A DNA stretch of 64,000 nt from positions 26,872,679-26,936,678 of the forward strand of contig OX246749.1 of the NCBI GenBank assembly GCA_945910005.1, read 5' to 3'. Of the stretch, positions 39,692-49,400 are shown piece by piece. Source of the DNA: Isoperla grammatica (lineage: Eukaryota; Arthropoda; Insecta; Plecoptera; Perlodidae). Numbering within the stretch: the first letter of the stretch is position 1; each line of letters starts with the position of its first letter. The notes under the pieces are model-generated. The model saw only the letters and a program-made list of their open reading frames with translations. It had not been told where the DNA came from and searched no databases. Made by a program: the position numbers and the translations under genes.

Positions 39692-40031
39692 TGTCATGAA
39701 ACGATCTACTTATCGTTTGATCGATATCGATCGGTTGATATCGGTTGATATCGATCGGTCGATATCGGTTGATATTGATCTAGGGGTCGTGGTCGTGTGG
39801 TTTGTGTTTATTTTTATTTATTTATTATGAGTGTTATTTCTCTGTCTATGGCAACGGGTTGGAAGATGAAGGAGAGCTCCAGACACACGTAACGAGACGA
39901 CGAGAGGAGATCGCGGGGACACAGCGTGAGTTCGTGTACATTTATTGTGTGGATTATCTGATGTTTTATCTGTGGCGAATCTATAATAAAGAAAACCTAC
40001 GTACAAAGATCCCGTCATTTGCTACATGACA
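39692..40031 (+). repeat. 5' LTR of the deleted Gypsy element
   Basis: 340 bp. Its first 90 bases hold overlapping copies of gatatcgatcggt / gatatcggttgat, a cluster of short repeats and near-palindromes in the promoter (U3) part. Confidence 0.93.
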
Positions 40032-40035
40032 GATA

Positions 40036-40052
40036 TGGTGGAGGCGCCGGGT
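40036..40052 (+). promoter_or_regulatory. Primer binding site of the deleted Gypsy element
   Basis: TGGTGGAGGCGCCGGG begins four bases after the LTR end, the normal place for tRNA priming of first-strand synthesis. Confidence 0.65.
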
Positions 40053-40158
40053 AGGTTTTAACCGCGATAAGCTTGAACGTCAGTTTGGTATGTCTGTGTC
40101 TTCATTTTTCTTTTGCTTTGGAGGTTGTTTGGCTTGTGGTCTAAGGAATATCTAGCGC

Positions 40159-40524
40159 ATGTTTCGGGTCTCAGACGATCGTACTTCGCGGCGAGCGCTC
40201 GTGACGCTCCCCCACTGTAGAATGACGCTGTCGGACTACTTGTTCCCGGGCGAGGGTCCCTCGGAGGCTCTCGTCTCTCTGCTCGAGCTGCTTGACCTCA
40301 AGGTCAGCGAGGCAGACGTACAGAAGGACCTGGAGGTTCAGGCAGACGCGTCAGACTTCTACAAGGAGGACCCCCAACTGCTCGAGGCAGACTACTCGGA
40401 AGAGTGTTTACTCTCGTCTCGATCGGGCGACGCGATAAGGACGAGACTGTTTGCGGGCGTTGCGATCGCCTTCCTTGTCGTCATCGCCTCCTTCGTACTG
40501 CATCACTTTGGTGTCGGGCGCTGA
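40159..40524 (+). CDS. Small ORF with a C-terminal hydrophobic segment, function unknown
   Basis: A 121-codon frame at the position where gag would start. It has an acidic middle (LDLKVSEADVQKDLEVQ) and a hydrophobic stretch AGVAIAFLVVIASFVL near its end, which could be a membrane anchor. It overlaps the next frame and ends at a small repeat of gggcgctgacatgt (about 40,517-40,550), which may mark the deletion junction. I recognise no family. It may be the retained N-terminus of gag read into foreign or out-of-frame sequence. Confidence 0.4.
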   Translation: MFRVSDDRTSRRALVTLPHCRMTLSDYLFPGEGPSEALVSLLELLDLKVSEADVQKDLEVQADASDFYKEDPQLLEADYSEECLLSSRSGDAIRTRLFAGVAIAFLVVIASFVLHHFGVGR

Positions 40525-40551
40525 CATGTTGGGCGCTGACATGTCGGACGC

Positions 40552-41033
40552 TGACACGCTGGGTTATGGTTGTAAGTGTATTCCTACAAGCGACGACAAA
40601 GTTTACGCCGCTTTACTTGTTATACGGTCAGGAACCAACACTTCCTATCGATGCAAGATTACAGCCGGATTTGCAGCTAGGTGAAACAACGCAGGAGCGA
40701 TTGCAACAAGTTCGTGAGGCTCGCACGATCGTGCTTGACGTTATCAAGGAGGAACAAGAGAGACAGAAAAAATACTATGACGCTGGCCATCGTCAGGTTG
40801 ACTATGAGGTTGGAGATTATGTCAAGGTGTTCTTTCCTATTCGTAAAGTGGGCCAGGTTGATAAATTTCAGCATTGTTGGCTTGGACCATATAAAATTGT
40901 GACCAAATTATCGGATTTGACGTACGAAGTTAAGATGAACAAGAAGGGAAAAATAATGACTGATGTCATACATGTTTCCCGTCTCAAAAAGTATTATGAT
41001 CCGGCGGAATGGCAGCAACCCTGGCAAGATTAA
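40552..41033 (+). pseudogene. Gypsy integrase C-terminal fragment
   Basis: In the frame ending at 41,033 the protein picks up at FTPLYLLYGQEPTLPID, a standard block after the third catalytic residue of Gypsy integrases, and continues with a helical linker, YEVGDYVKVFFPIRK, a GPYKI block and DVIHVSRLKKYYDP before the stop. The frame upstream of about 40,565 is not integrase. All catalytic residues are deleted. Confidence 0.85.
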
Positions 41034-41360
41034 GAATTGTTTGTATTTTTCAAGCGATAAGTGTTGAAGAGTGGATCGGGTCATCACATGGACGAGGTGG
41101 TTTTTGATCTGTAGTAGGGGTGTTTACACATTCTGAATGCTTTGCGTTATGCGTACGGCCAGTTCAACCACCTTTCACATGTGTATTGACCGCCGATCGA
41201 CCAAATTGCTACATTTGGCATTTGCGAAATTTCTACGTTACGGAGTGTTTCGACGAGTTAATTTCAATCTCCAAGAACTTATCGCCTACAATGTGGCAAT
41301 ATTGTATTGTTGTAGTTGCAAACCAGACACGAACAAAAAAATCGAGGGCGATTTTTGTCC

Positions 41361-41373
41361 CAAGGGGGGAAGA
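41361..41373 (+). promoter_or_regulatory. Polypurine tract of the deleted Gypsy element
   Basis: caaggggggaaga lies directly before the 3' LTR. Confidence 0.8.
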
Positions 41374-41713
41374 TGTCATGAAACGATCTACTTATCGTTT
41401 GATCGATATCGATCGGTTGATATCGGTTGATATCGATCGGTCGATATCGGTTGATATTGATCTAGGGGTCGTGGTCGTGTGGTTTGTGTTTATTTTTATT
41501 TATTTATTATAAGTGTTATTTCTCTGTCTATGGCAACGGGTTGGAAGATGATTGAGAGCTCGAGACACACGTAACGAGACGACGAGAGGAGATCGCGGGG
41601 ACACAGCGTGAGTTCGTGTACATTTATTGTGTGGATTATCTGATGTTTTATCTGTGGCGAATCTATAATAAAGAAAACCTACGTACAAAGATCCCGTCAT
41701 TTGCTACATGACA
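41374..41713 (+). repeat. 3' LTR of the deleted Gypsy element
   Basis: 340 bp, about 99% identical to 39,692-40,031. Confidence 0.93.
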
Positions 41714-42260
41714 ATATAATACATATAGTTTGGCCACTCTTCATGGTCACAGCCGCAGCGCGTTGCGTTTGTGGTAAATTAATGCATGTCTGGATAGCAA
41801 ATCGACTTGATTAAACTGACTGCAGGATTGGCAGGGTCTGTGTGGCATGCAGCTTTCATTTTTGATGCCGTTATACGTCCTGCCCTTTGTTGAAACCACA
41901 CATTTGATTGGGCCTGTGGTCGAGGTTCACTTTCAATTAGAGTGCATGTGTCCGAGGTAATTGACAGTTTTGGAAACTCGTTCCCGCAATGCTGAAGTGT
42001 CTCGTTGAATGGCATCTTCGCAACGACTTCACTGAACATGTCTGTTAGCGGAGGCGGGAGAACACTTGTTCGAGGTACAAATTCCTCGCAGTATCCCGGC
42101 AGAATGCGAAGGATTGCAGCTTGCGGACATGCTTCATGTACGTCTTTGAAGAATGAATATGGTTTCCACCGCGCCCTAGCGTACACTCGTTCCAGAGCAC
42201 ATTGTTGGCTTTCTTATTCAGTGAACAGTGCCCTGGAAGGTTGTAGCAGTCTAGTTTCCT
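41714..42260 (-). pseudogene. YqaJ-type nuclease fragment
   Basis: The minus-strand frame 42,186-41,779 carries WFQQRAGRITASKMKAACHT and SLIKSICYPDM, the N-terminal signature of eukaryotic YqaJ-like (phage-exonuclease-fold) nucleases. After an in-frame TAA it continues FTTNATRCGCDHE, the next conserved block. It is then cut off near the 3' LTR of the Gypsy-type element. The later catalytic D...ExK region is missing on the far side, so the domain is truncated. Such genes are common passengers of transposon-rich invertebrate genomes. Confidence 0.65.
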
Positions 42261-42299
42261 TTTGTAAAAAAGTTAAGATATTTCTGCTCGAGGAAGAGC

Positions 42300-43085
42300 G
42301 AAAACATTTTCTAGATCAAAGCAGACAACGGCTGTTTGATTATCAATTTCAATGTTTTTATAAAGTGCTCTGTCATTGTCTCGCTCTGTCTTGGACTGAT
42401 GAGATGAGAGATCTGTAGTTTAGTTTCTGCTCTGCAGCTGATTTGTGACCAACAGCTTTGTTCTCTTCACAATGATCGTTTCTGTCTTTTTTTACCTGTT
42501 GGAATGGAATGTTGAAATCTTGATTAAAAACCGACTAGTGCATGCTCGTTTTCACTGGATTTTCAACATTCCCCTTAATTAATAACCGGTACATTTCTGA
42601 AAGGACGGAGTCGTGTCCAAACATTCTCGGTTCGTTTCTGCTCTGCAGTAGTGCGATGCAATTCGAGGAAATGACTTAATATGGTCTCGCACACCCTGCT
42701 TTTGTTGGTCTGAAACGTGGCTTTTGTTGATTTGTCCTTTAATGGAGAACGTGGGACGTTTGTTGTATCATTATAGATATTATTGAAAAAATAATTAATT
42801 CGTCATCGGAAATTTCCAATGTTTTGAGGAAAAATTCCTTGCAGACTCTGATTGTTTTCTCATTCACTTGAAAAAAGTATTTAAGGGAAAAGGAACGCCG
42901 ACTTTCATCGTTTTGATTACGCCTCCTCGAACAGGTTGCCAAACAATAAATTTGCTATAGAAATGGTGTTTCTTCGCATCCGTTAATTTCCAAAAGTGTC
43001 CTTGAATTATGCCTCTTTCTTTCGTCGAAATATGCTCAGGACACTGGTATCTACATGTATTCCGACACTTCCCTTTCATAGCTTT
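42300..43085 (-). pseudogene. Relic of an uncharacterised transposon-like protein family
   Basis: Frames in order on the minus strand give a cysteine-rich start (CRNTCRYQCPEHISTKE), a GHFWKLTDAKKHHF block, VNEKTIRVCKEFFLKTLEIS, and further down FNIPFQQVKKDRNDHCEENK with stops between. The spacing C-x3-C-x3-C, FW, VCKxFFLxTL and FN...KKDxCxxC recurs in a large family of unannotated transposase-like proteins of arthropods and other invertebrates, by my recollection. I cannot name the superfamily. It is decayed and probably lacks its C-terminal half. Confidence 0.45.
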
Positions 43086-44880
43086 AGCGTTATTTTGTTG
43101 TATATTTTCAGCGATTGGGTGCTGGCAAACAATTTGTTGGGTTCCATCCCATCAACAACATTAATCATGGTATCAGCAACTATCTCATATCACTGCGAAA
43201 GAAAACAGAATTACAAAGCTTTTTGTAGACAAATTTTAACTACTTTAGGGTTGTACATCAGATGCAAACGGACTTTTACATGAAAACATGAGCAATAGAT
43301 TATAGATTTATTAAATCAATGTAATATTTTAAAAACATTTAAAAAACTATTTAAATATTTAATATTAAAAAACTAACAAAAAACACATATAGCCATCTCA
43401 AAGTTATAATTATCAACCCCCTCTATATTCCAATGTAGTCCGAGCACACGATCTACTATAGGCACCGCGAGTTTGGCCACTGAGGGCGCTAGTGAAAACG
43501 AATGAAGCGCTCAAGTGGCAATGACACGCAACTTTCCGATGAAGCAGCATCGTTCTTCCAACTTCGATAAAGGCAAATTTTTTGAATTTTTTAAATCAAA
43601 TACGGATTAAAAAATTGGGGCAGATTCTGAATCCCATCAGTCCATCTTATAGGGCAAGGCGCCATTTAAATCAGGACACGTTTTAGACTTACGAACAACA
43701 AATAACACAAAACAAACACAAAAGAAACAGTGCAATGATAAAAAAACAAAACAACAAAACAAAATAAAAACCCAATTACAAAAAACAGATGTTTAACAAT
43801 GATATCCAGCACTATTTTCAACCCCGGAATACAATCTTCACCAATAAGTTGCTACATTTGGCCACGTATACCGCCTTATGTACTAGCACTCGGTGCCAAC
43901 GGAGTATGGATCTACGTTTCTTCACAGAAATCGTTAACAACAAACATGGCGGCCATTACCGGCGAGTCGATTATACCGGATATCGATGTTCGTGGACAGC
44001 CCATCCCTCCCGTTAGAGCTAGATCACCCACATATAACTCCATTGGCTTTTATACACTTGAAACATATATTTAAAGACTATCAGTTATCAGTTATGATCA
44101 TTATATCAGTTAAGTTTGTGTGTAGTGGTTGCCTGTGTGTATTTAAAGACAACCTGTCTTGAAGACTTCTTAGACCCCAACTTAATATATCATTATCGCT
44201 ACTTACGTGATCTTGTACCCAAACGAGAGAAGTACTCTCATTGTTGTCAAATATTGCTATTTTTTAGGCCTAGGTCCGGTTCTCGTAGTAACCATTCCTG
44301 TACAGCTTTATCAACTATGTGGTCCCTTGCTCTAAGTTTGACCTTCAAACTCGCAGCTCGATGCCAGGTGTTTTAAATCCGTCACGAACGCGTCGACCGA
44401 CAGTTCCTGTCGATCACTGAGAGCGTGAAAAGAATTTGTATCTATCAAAATACGATATTCTTTCTAGGCTTACAGAAGTCATTGATTTTTTTAATCAAGA
44501 GTTTCAAGCTCTCTTTATCCTCAGGGGCTGCAAAAGTAATGTTATGTTTTTTTGTTATTGATTGTTTGATTTTTGTTTTGTGTGAGGGGTCAGAATATAA
44601 TTATTTACCATTATTAATGTACCTGAGTAATGACCAGCGAGTGAACCTTAATCGTTGACCACATTATTTATTGATTAGTGAAGTGGATTAGCATGTGAAG
44701 GTGAAATGATCAGTGACGAAGCCCTCGACCGCCTCGGCGTCCACTTATGGTTGTCTCCTGGCTGTATGTGTACCATGGGCGTCTCCAGCTCACCGAGCTC
44801 ACTCAGCCCCCACTCGTGGCGCTATCTTGCGTTTTTGTGAAGAACTCGGCCATCGACGTTGCCGTATCGCGAACATTGTT
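43086..44880. other. Non-coding interval, nothing recognised
   Basis: 1.8 kb of mostly AT-rich DNA. The short open frames do not resemble proteins. No terminal repeats or RNA genes recognised. Confidence 0.5.
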
Positions 44881-44881
44881 C

Positions 44882-45420
44882 TCATTCCAAAAAATCACTC
44901 CATCTCTCGTCCAAACGTTCTGCATTCCAAACAATCACTCCACGTCTCGTCCAAACGTTCTGCATTGCAAACTTGTTTACGGCAGCCGTCAACACTACCC
45001 TCCTTGGAGCTGTTAGGTCTTTTCTGATCACTACTCCGCTCCTGGCAAGCTTCCTCCCCTCTTGAAAAATTAGGCTACGTGTTCTATAGCTTGTCATTTT
45101 GACAATTATAGGCCGTGGAGTCTTGGCATAAGGCACACGTTTGCCTAGCTGATGTGAGCGAGCGTTAAGGCCTATCTTTCCATTGAATACCGACGGTGCA
45201 TTATTGTCGGTATTCTCTTCATCCTGTTCCGGGATCCCGAAAATACGTAGGTTTTCCCGGCGACCATCCTGCTCTAGGTCGTCCGTCCCAACGTGTAATT
45301 TTTCTCAAGGCTTTTAATTTTGCCTTTTAGTGCTTCATCAGGCCTACCTTTATCGAGTTCCTTCAGTATCGCCTTGTCACTTTTGCACTATGATTGGAAC
45401 GATCGTTGGCAACAGCGCCT
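44882..45420 (-). pseudogene. Retrotransposon ORF1 relic (RRM-like and C-terminal domains)
   Basis: The minus strand reads GRRENLRIFGIPEQDEENTD (about 45,275-45,215) and RPIIVKMTSYRTRSLIF (about 45,115). It continues with GVVIRKDLTAPRRVVL and QNVWTRRGVIVW (to about 44,925), after which the frame enters a duplicated 40-bp unit and ends. It is the same ORF1 type as at 34.5-38.1 kb but clearly diverged. Confidence 0.7.
44883..44975. repeat. 40-bp tandem duplication, about 2.3 units
   Basis: Units start at 44,883, 44,923 and 44,963 (cattccaaa.aatcactcca...cgtccaaacgttctg). The repeat lies in the C-terminal end of the ORF1 relic. Confidence 0.85.
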
Positions 45421-45518
45421 TTACTAACTCACGCAGAATCGTACCTACGGGTACGAAACGGGTATAAATGTGATTAAAAGTGAGATCATGAATCATGATT
45501 AAGTGCTCTGGGGTAGAC

Positions 45519-45953
45519 CTACTTACTCAGTCGATCCAATGAAAAACGCTGTTCAAGTTGTTGAACTTCAATAAAAAAAAACTGCCAGTGTGGTGCCGGA
45601 CCGTTGCCACTTGTTGTTGTGGTCTTCGTGCTTCTTGTATACTCTTTGCAACAGTTTCCACTTGGAATCACACTGGATTCCACTGACATTATAACCCAAA
45701 ACAAAAAGTTTGAATATAGACTATTTGAATACAAGAAAGTTGCACTACCGGTAACTAACAACAGTGTCGGACTGTAGGCCCTACCTTTCTCCCGTAGCTG
45801 TTGTGCAATTATTCGCCACACTTTCTTTTTGGGATACTGAATCGAGTGCATTTTTTGCTCATTTTCCTTGTATGCTGAAATGAGCAATTTAACTGCTTGT
45901 GGCAGCCATCGAAACATCACTGCAAAAGAGGGATCACAACGTTGTGTAGACAT
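45519..45953 (-). pseudogene. Myb/SANT-like DNA-binding gene, decayed, probably with one intron
   Basis: The N-terminal block WLPQAVKLLISAYKENEQ then KKKVWRIIAQQLREK is the first two helices of a Myb/SANT-like (trihelix/MADF-type) domain. A GT follows at about 45,787. About 100 bp further on, another frame reads YNVSGIQCDSKWKLLQRVY, the third helix. Then, with a shift of frame, APHWQFFFIEVQQLEQRF supplies the last conserved aromatic block. The expected AG acceptor is not intact, and at least one frameshift is present. Such genes occur as host factors and as partners of Harbinger transposases. Confidence 0.55.
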
Positions 45954-46026
45954 ATCACTATTGACATACAGTGTTGCTAGAGTAAGCCAATGAGTTGCCA
46001 GACTATTTCAAAATTGTTTTTGTGGG

Positions 46027-46332
46027 CCTGCCCAGGGACTGCTACCTTATCGTGGTGGGCAGGTTTGCGTGCTTTGCTGATCCCGAGAGCTATGCCGGTG
46101 GAAGCGTATGCTTCTGGTAGGGCCACCCTAGCCGGACTGGTCGAGGAGGAGAAGTCAGACGAAATGCATTCCACAACCCCATCCCCTGTCCTCCCCTGTC
46201 TCCTTTCCTCACGCGCCCTCCTACTTGCCCCTTTCCTCCAAAGAGCCCTCAATTTCATCTTCACTATCACCCACTCATCGTCTTGATTAGCCAAGTTGCA
46301 AAAAGAAAAGACGTTAAGCCCAAATAATCAAA
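46027..46332 (+). mobile_element. SINE with HDV-ribozyme-like head, copy D
   Basis: A 12-bp target-site duplication tgtttttgtggg lies at 46,015-46,026 and 46,333-46,344. It starts at cctgcccaggg. The second-stem partner is gcattcc, which introduces one mismatch against ggactgc, so this copy's ribozyme fold is weakened. The tail hairpin is also altered (gtcttg...aaagacg). Confidence 0.92.
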
Positions 46333-46344
46333 TGTTTTTGTGGG

Positions 46345-47299
46345 CGTAGGCATTTGATCTAGGCTATTATTCGTACCAGGCCGAGATGACACCGCGAGAT
46401 GTGGCGTTTTACTTTACCGCCCCCTAATGGGATGCTAATAGCTCTTATCGCCTGGTCTCTTGTCCACCGTCTTCTGAATGGCTTGCTTACCTGCGTCGGG
46501 ACTCACCCCGACTCACAGCGCCATATCTCACATTTTGATCATGACGGTTGACAACCTGTCAATAGAACAACCTAACCAACTACTAAAAAGTAGTGTTTTT
46601 TTTTGTAATTTTACGAACATGTGTAGGCCTACACTACGTGAATGTGCGTGGAATTACATAAATAGCGGTTTTTGAATTTCGTTTGTGGGACGAAAAATAC
46701 GAGACTTATGAGTGAGATTAAAAATTAAAATATATACAAATAACAAATGAAAGTAAAAGCATGGCGTTCACGATTCGCGAGCATTTTAAATATTATTTTA
46801 ACTTTAATTTCCTATTTCCTAGAATATGATGTAAATATTGTATAATACTAAACTTTGACAACTCGAATATTCATTCATGTAGGCATATAGAACCTGAATG
46901 GTAAAGAGTCTAATAAATCTAATCTAATCACAATGGCCCATGACAACTAAAATAAATTTCAGATAATATGTGTATTGTTTCCTTACCAGTTACCACTGTA
47001 TCGTATTTCGTATTTGAGGTTTAAATCAGTGTAAAACGTTCTTATAACCTACTAGAAACATTGGTTTGAGACCCGAAATGTCCGCATTGATTATATTTGA
47101 TCCAGAATACACTTGCATAAACAATAGTTATTATTTTATATATTATATTATTAGTTCGTCTTATTATTATGTATAAATATTATTATTATGATTAGTATTA
47201 TTAATAATAATAATTTGTTACTATTATTTTTTAAAACATACCTAAATCACTCGTTATTGTAAATTCATATTTTACACTTCAGATGACATTTAATACTCA
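46345..47299. other. Non-coding interval with one arm of a diverged direct repeat
   Basis: Around 46,635-46,720 the sequence acgtgaatgtgcgtggaat, then acataaatagcg and later gacttatgagtg, is repeated in diverged form at about 49,718-49,800 on the far side of the IS630-like transposon. Nothing else recognised. Confidence 0.5.
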
Positions 47300-47412
47300 C
47301 AGGCAATTGCTCACAATGTCTTGGCGTCTGGCGATATAACAACAATCAATTGAATATTTAAAAAACTAACTGATTTAAATTGTAACAGCAAGTCAATCAA
47401 AGACACAATTGT

Positions 47413-47428
47413 GGTCCTTAAAAGGACC
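47413..47428 (-). promoter_or_regulatory. Histone mRNA-type 3' stem-loop after the transposase stop codon
   Basis: The minus strand reads aacGGTCCTTTTAAGGACCac, beginning 18 nt after the stop codon. It fits every position of the metazoan histone 3' consensus GGYYYTTYTNARRRCC (6-bp stem, 4-base loop). It also has the AAC before and AC after that are typical of sea-urchin histone genes. In replication-dependent histone mRNAs this element replaces poly(A) and binds SLBP. A clear purine-rich downstream element is not seen, and no histone coding sequence is nearby. Confidence 0.6.
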
Positions 47429-47446
47429 GTTTGTTGTTTGTTTTAA

Positions 47447-48904
47447 TCAATCGCTGCTTTGCTCATCACTCTCGAAGAAGTCGGTCTCGTTGCCAGTGCT
47501 CGATGAGTCGGAGTCGTCTGGGCCGATTTCAATGCACATTTGATCAACAATGTGATCCGTGATTCCGTCGAGCTCCCACATGACATCTTCTTCTTTTAGC
47601 ACGTGTCTAACACAGTTACGCCACAGCCCAGATTCAGGAACGTCACCTTCAACACCAGTATTACCCAGCGAGCCGTCCTGGATTTTCTCAAACGCCTCGT
47701 ACACGAGACGTTTCACATCGTCCATCTTGAACGTTGTATTGTTTCTCGCAACATACCCTTTGACTTGGCTCCACACAAGCTCACAGTGATAGGGCGGAAG
47801 CCTGACCACTGTGTGCCCCGCCGCTTTAGCCATCTCGTCGGCGCGGTACGTTTTCAATTGCGGCTTTAATGGGTTAATGATTGCCATTAACTCTGCCTTG
47901 GTCATTTTAGGCTCGTAGGCGATGTTTTTCGTGACGAGCCATTCTTGAAGCCTGTCTTTTCTCCACGACTTTAGAGGGAACTTCTCAACTTGTACTGTGT
48001 GGTAGGGAGCATTGTCAATAACGATTACCGAGTTCGGTTCCAGATTGGGAAGAATTCGACTCCACCACGATTCAAATTTTTCGCCGTCCATTTCCTCGTG
48101 ATAATCACCATCACCTTTCTTGGCTTCAAAAACTAGATCCCCACCCGGCACAAATCCGTCTTCACTCCCGATATGCCCGATAACCAGCCTCTTCCCCTTC
48201 CCCGTCGGATTCTTCAAGCCGTTCGAAAGCCCGCGTAAAAACGCGTCTTTGCAACTTTTTACACTGGTGTCAACCCAACATGTTGACAGAGTGTGTCCCG
48301 CGTTGACCCACGTCTCGTCTAAGTAGTAAACTTTCTTGTTGTCTCGGCGAGCTTCCTTGATCTTTCGTAAGTAACGCCGCCGCCAGAGCTGGATTTCTTC
48401 CCTCTCAATGAAGATGGAGCGACGTTTCTTCTTGCCATATTTGAAGCCTAATTTCTTCATTACACGGTAAACAGTCGTGCGTGATAAGTTCGGCAAATCA
48501 GGATCATCTTTGACAACGCCCGCAACCCTGTCAATGGTTGGAGCTTTGTTTGCACGAAACATGTCGTGAATTTTTATCCTCACAGCATTTCGCGTAAACT
48601 CGTCACTTGGATTATTTAGATGATCCGCCGACTCGCGCCTGTTTATTAACTTACGTTTTTTACGCGGTGTAACTAACACGCCCTCACATTCTCGGTGCTC
48701 CTTTTTTAATCTAAGAACCGTTCTTTTACTGACACCGCACAGAAATGCCGCTCTTGTTGCTGCATCACCCACAGAAATGCTCGCATCTTCTTCCCGCAGC
48801 TTTCCATAGACATTCAAGATCAACACACGCTCTTTACTGGATAAAATACGCTTTGGATTGTTTGTCACGAACCTCCCTGGAGAAATATCCCGATTATCAG
48901 CCAT
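47447..48904 (-). CDS. IS630/Tc1-like DDE transposase, intact 485-codon frame
   Basis: ATG at 48,904. The N-terminal half carries helix-turn-helix segments (residues 22-70 and about 105-150, with SRTTVYRVMKKLGFKY). The basic block WRRRYLRKIKE near 174-184 precedes the DDE domain. The first Asp is D196 in YYLDETWVNAGHT, the second D297 in VIVIDNAPYH. The third acidic block reads PPYHCELVWSQVKG (E375), whereas the relic at 56.5 kb has PPYHCELNPIEMIWSQVKG. Five residues including the canonical Glu of NPIE are therefore missing here. The C-terminus is acidic. The protein would bind the terminal repeats and cut and paste the element. The uninterrupted frame suggests recent activity or retention. 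Confidence 0.9.
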   Translation of the reverse strand: MADNRDISPGRFVTNNPKRILSSKERVLILNVYGKLREEDASISVGDAATRAAFLCGVSKRTVLRLKKEHRECEGVLVTPRKKRKLINRRESADHLNNPSDEFTRNAVRIKIHDMFRANKAPTIDRVAGVVKDDPDLPNLSRTTVYRVMKKLGFKYGKKKRRSIFIEREEIQLWRRRYLRKIKEARRDNKKVYYLDETWVNAGHTLSTCWVDTSVKSCKDAFLRGLSNGLKNPTGKGKRLVIGHIGSEDGFVPGGDLVFEAKKGDGDYHEEMDGEKFESWWSRILPNLEPNSVIVIDNAPYHTVQVEKFPLKSWRKDRLQEWLVTKNIAYEPKMTKAELMAIINPLKPQLKTYRADEMAKAAGHTVVRLPPYHCELVWSQVKGYVARNNTTFKMDDVKRLVYEAFEKIQDGSLGNTGVEGDVPESGLWRNCVRHVLKEEDVMWELDGITDHIVDQMCIEIGPDDSDSSSTGNETDFFESDEQSSD

Positions 48905-49101
48905 GACGATGTTGACAGTAAAGCTCGATCCAACAGACTAGCATGATTTGCTTCGATAATAATAGCTTTGAAACTTCTGGTTTTTCTGTTTCCACAGGAT
49001 GAGACTCAGGAAATTCCAATATTTTGATAAATATATTTCACGTGAACTTTGTTCAGAAACCGTATCGCAGACGCTAATACACATTGTGAGCCAGTAGTAT
49101 T

Positions 49102-49196
49102 TGTGGTTTAAAGCCTATCAATAATATAATTAAGTGTATTACACTCAATATGTTAATAGTTAATTATAAGTTAACTTATTTAGTTTATTATTTATT

Positions 49197-49264
<68 letters not shown>

Positions 49265-49363
49265 TAGTTTTTTATTATTTTTTTTTAGTTTTTTTATTTT
49301 ATTAATTTTATAAAATGTAGATTGTGCTAATGAAATAAATGAAATGTAATGAAATGAAAAAAA

Positions 49364-49400
<37 letters not shown>

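Larger units (their letters stand above)
39692..41713 (+). mobile_element. Internally deleted Gypsy-type LTR retrotransposon, 2,022 bp
   Basis: Two 340-bp LTRs (39,692-40,031 and 41,374-41,713) start TGTCATGAAACG and end ACATGACA. They differ at about four positions. A 4-bp target duplication ATAT flanks it. The primer site is at 40,036 and the purine tract caaggggggaaga at 41,361-41,373. Between them only a short 5' frame and the end of an integrase remain, so gag, protease, reverse transcriptase and RNase H are gone. It could only move with help from a full-length relative. Confidence 0.93.
47300..49101 (-). mobile_element. IS630/Tc1-like DNA transposon with terminal inverted repeats
   Basis: Left end gctcacaatgtcttggcg...tctggcgata (47,308-47,337) and right end (as reverse complement) ggctcacaatgtgtattagcg...tctgcgatac (49,101-49,069) form imperfect inverted repeats around one transposase gene. 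The outermost bases and the TA target duplication are not certain; the borders may extend 10-15 bp further out. A second, fragmented member of the family lies at 56,205-57,560. Confidence 0.75.
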
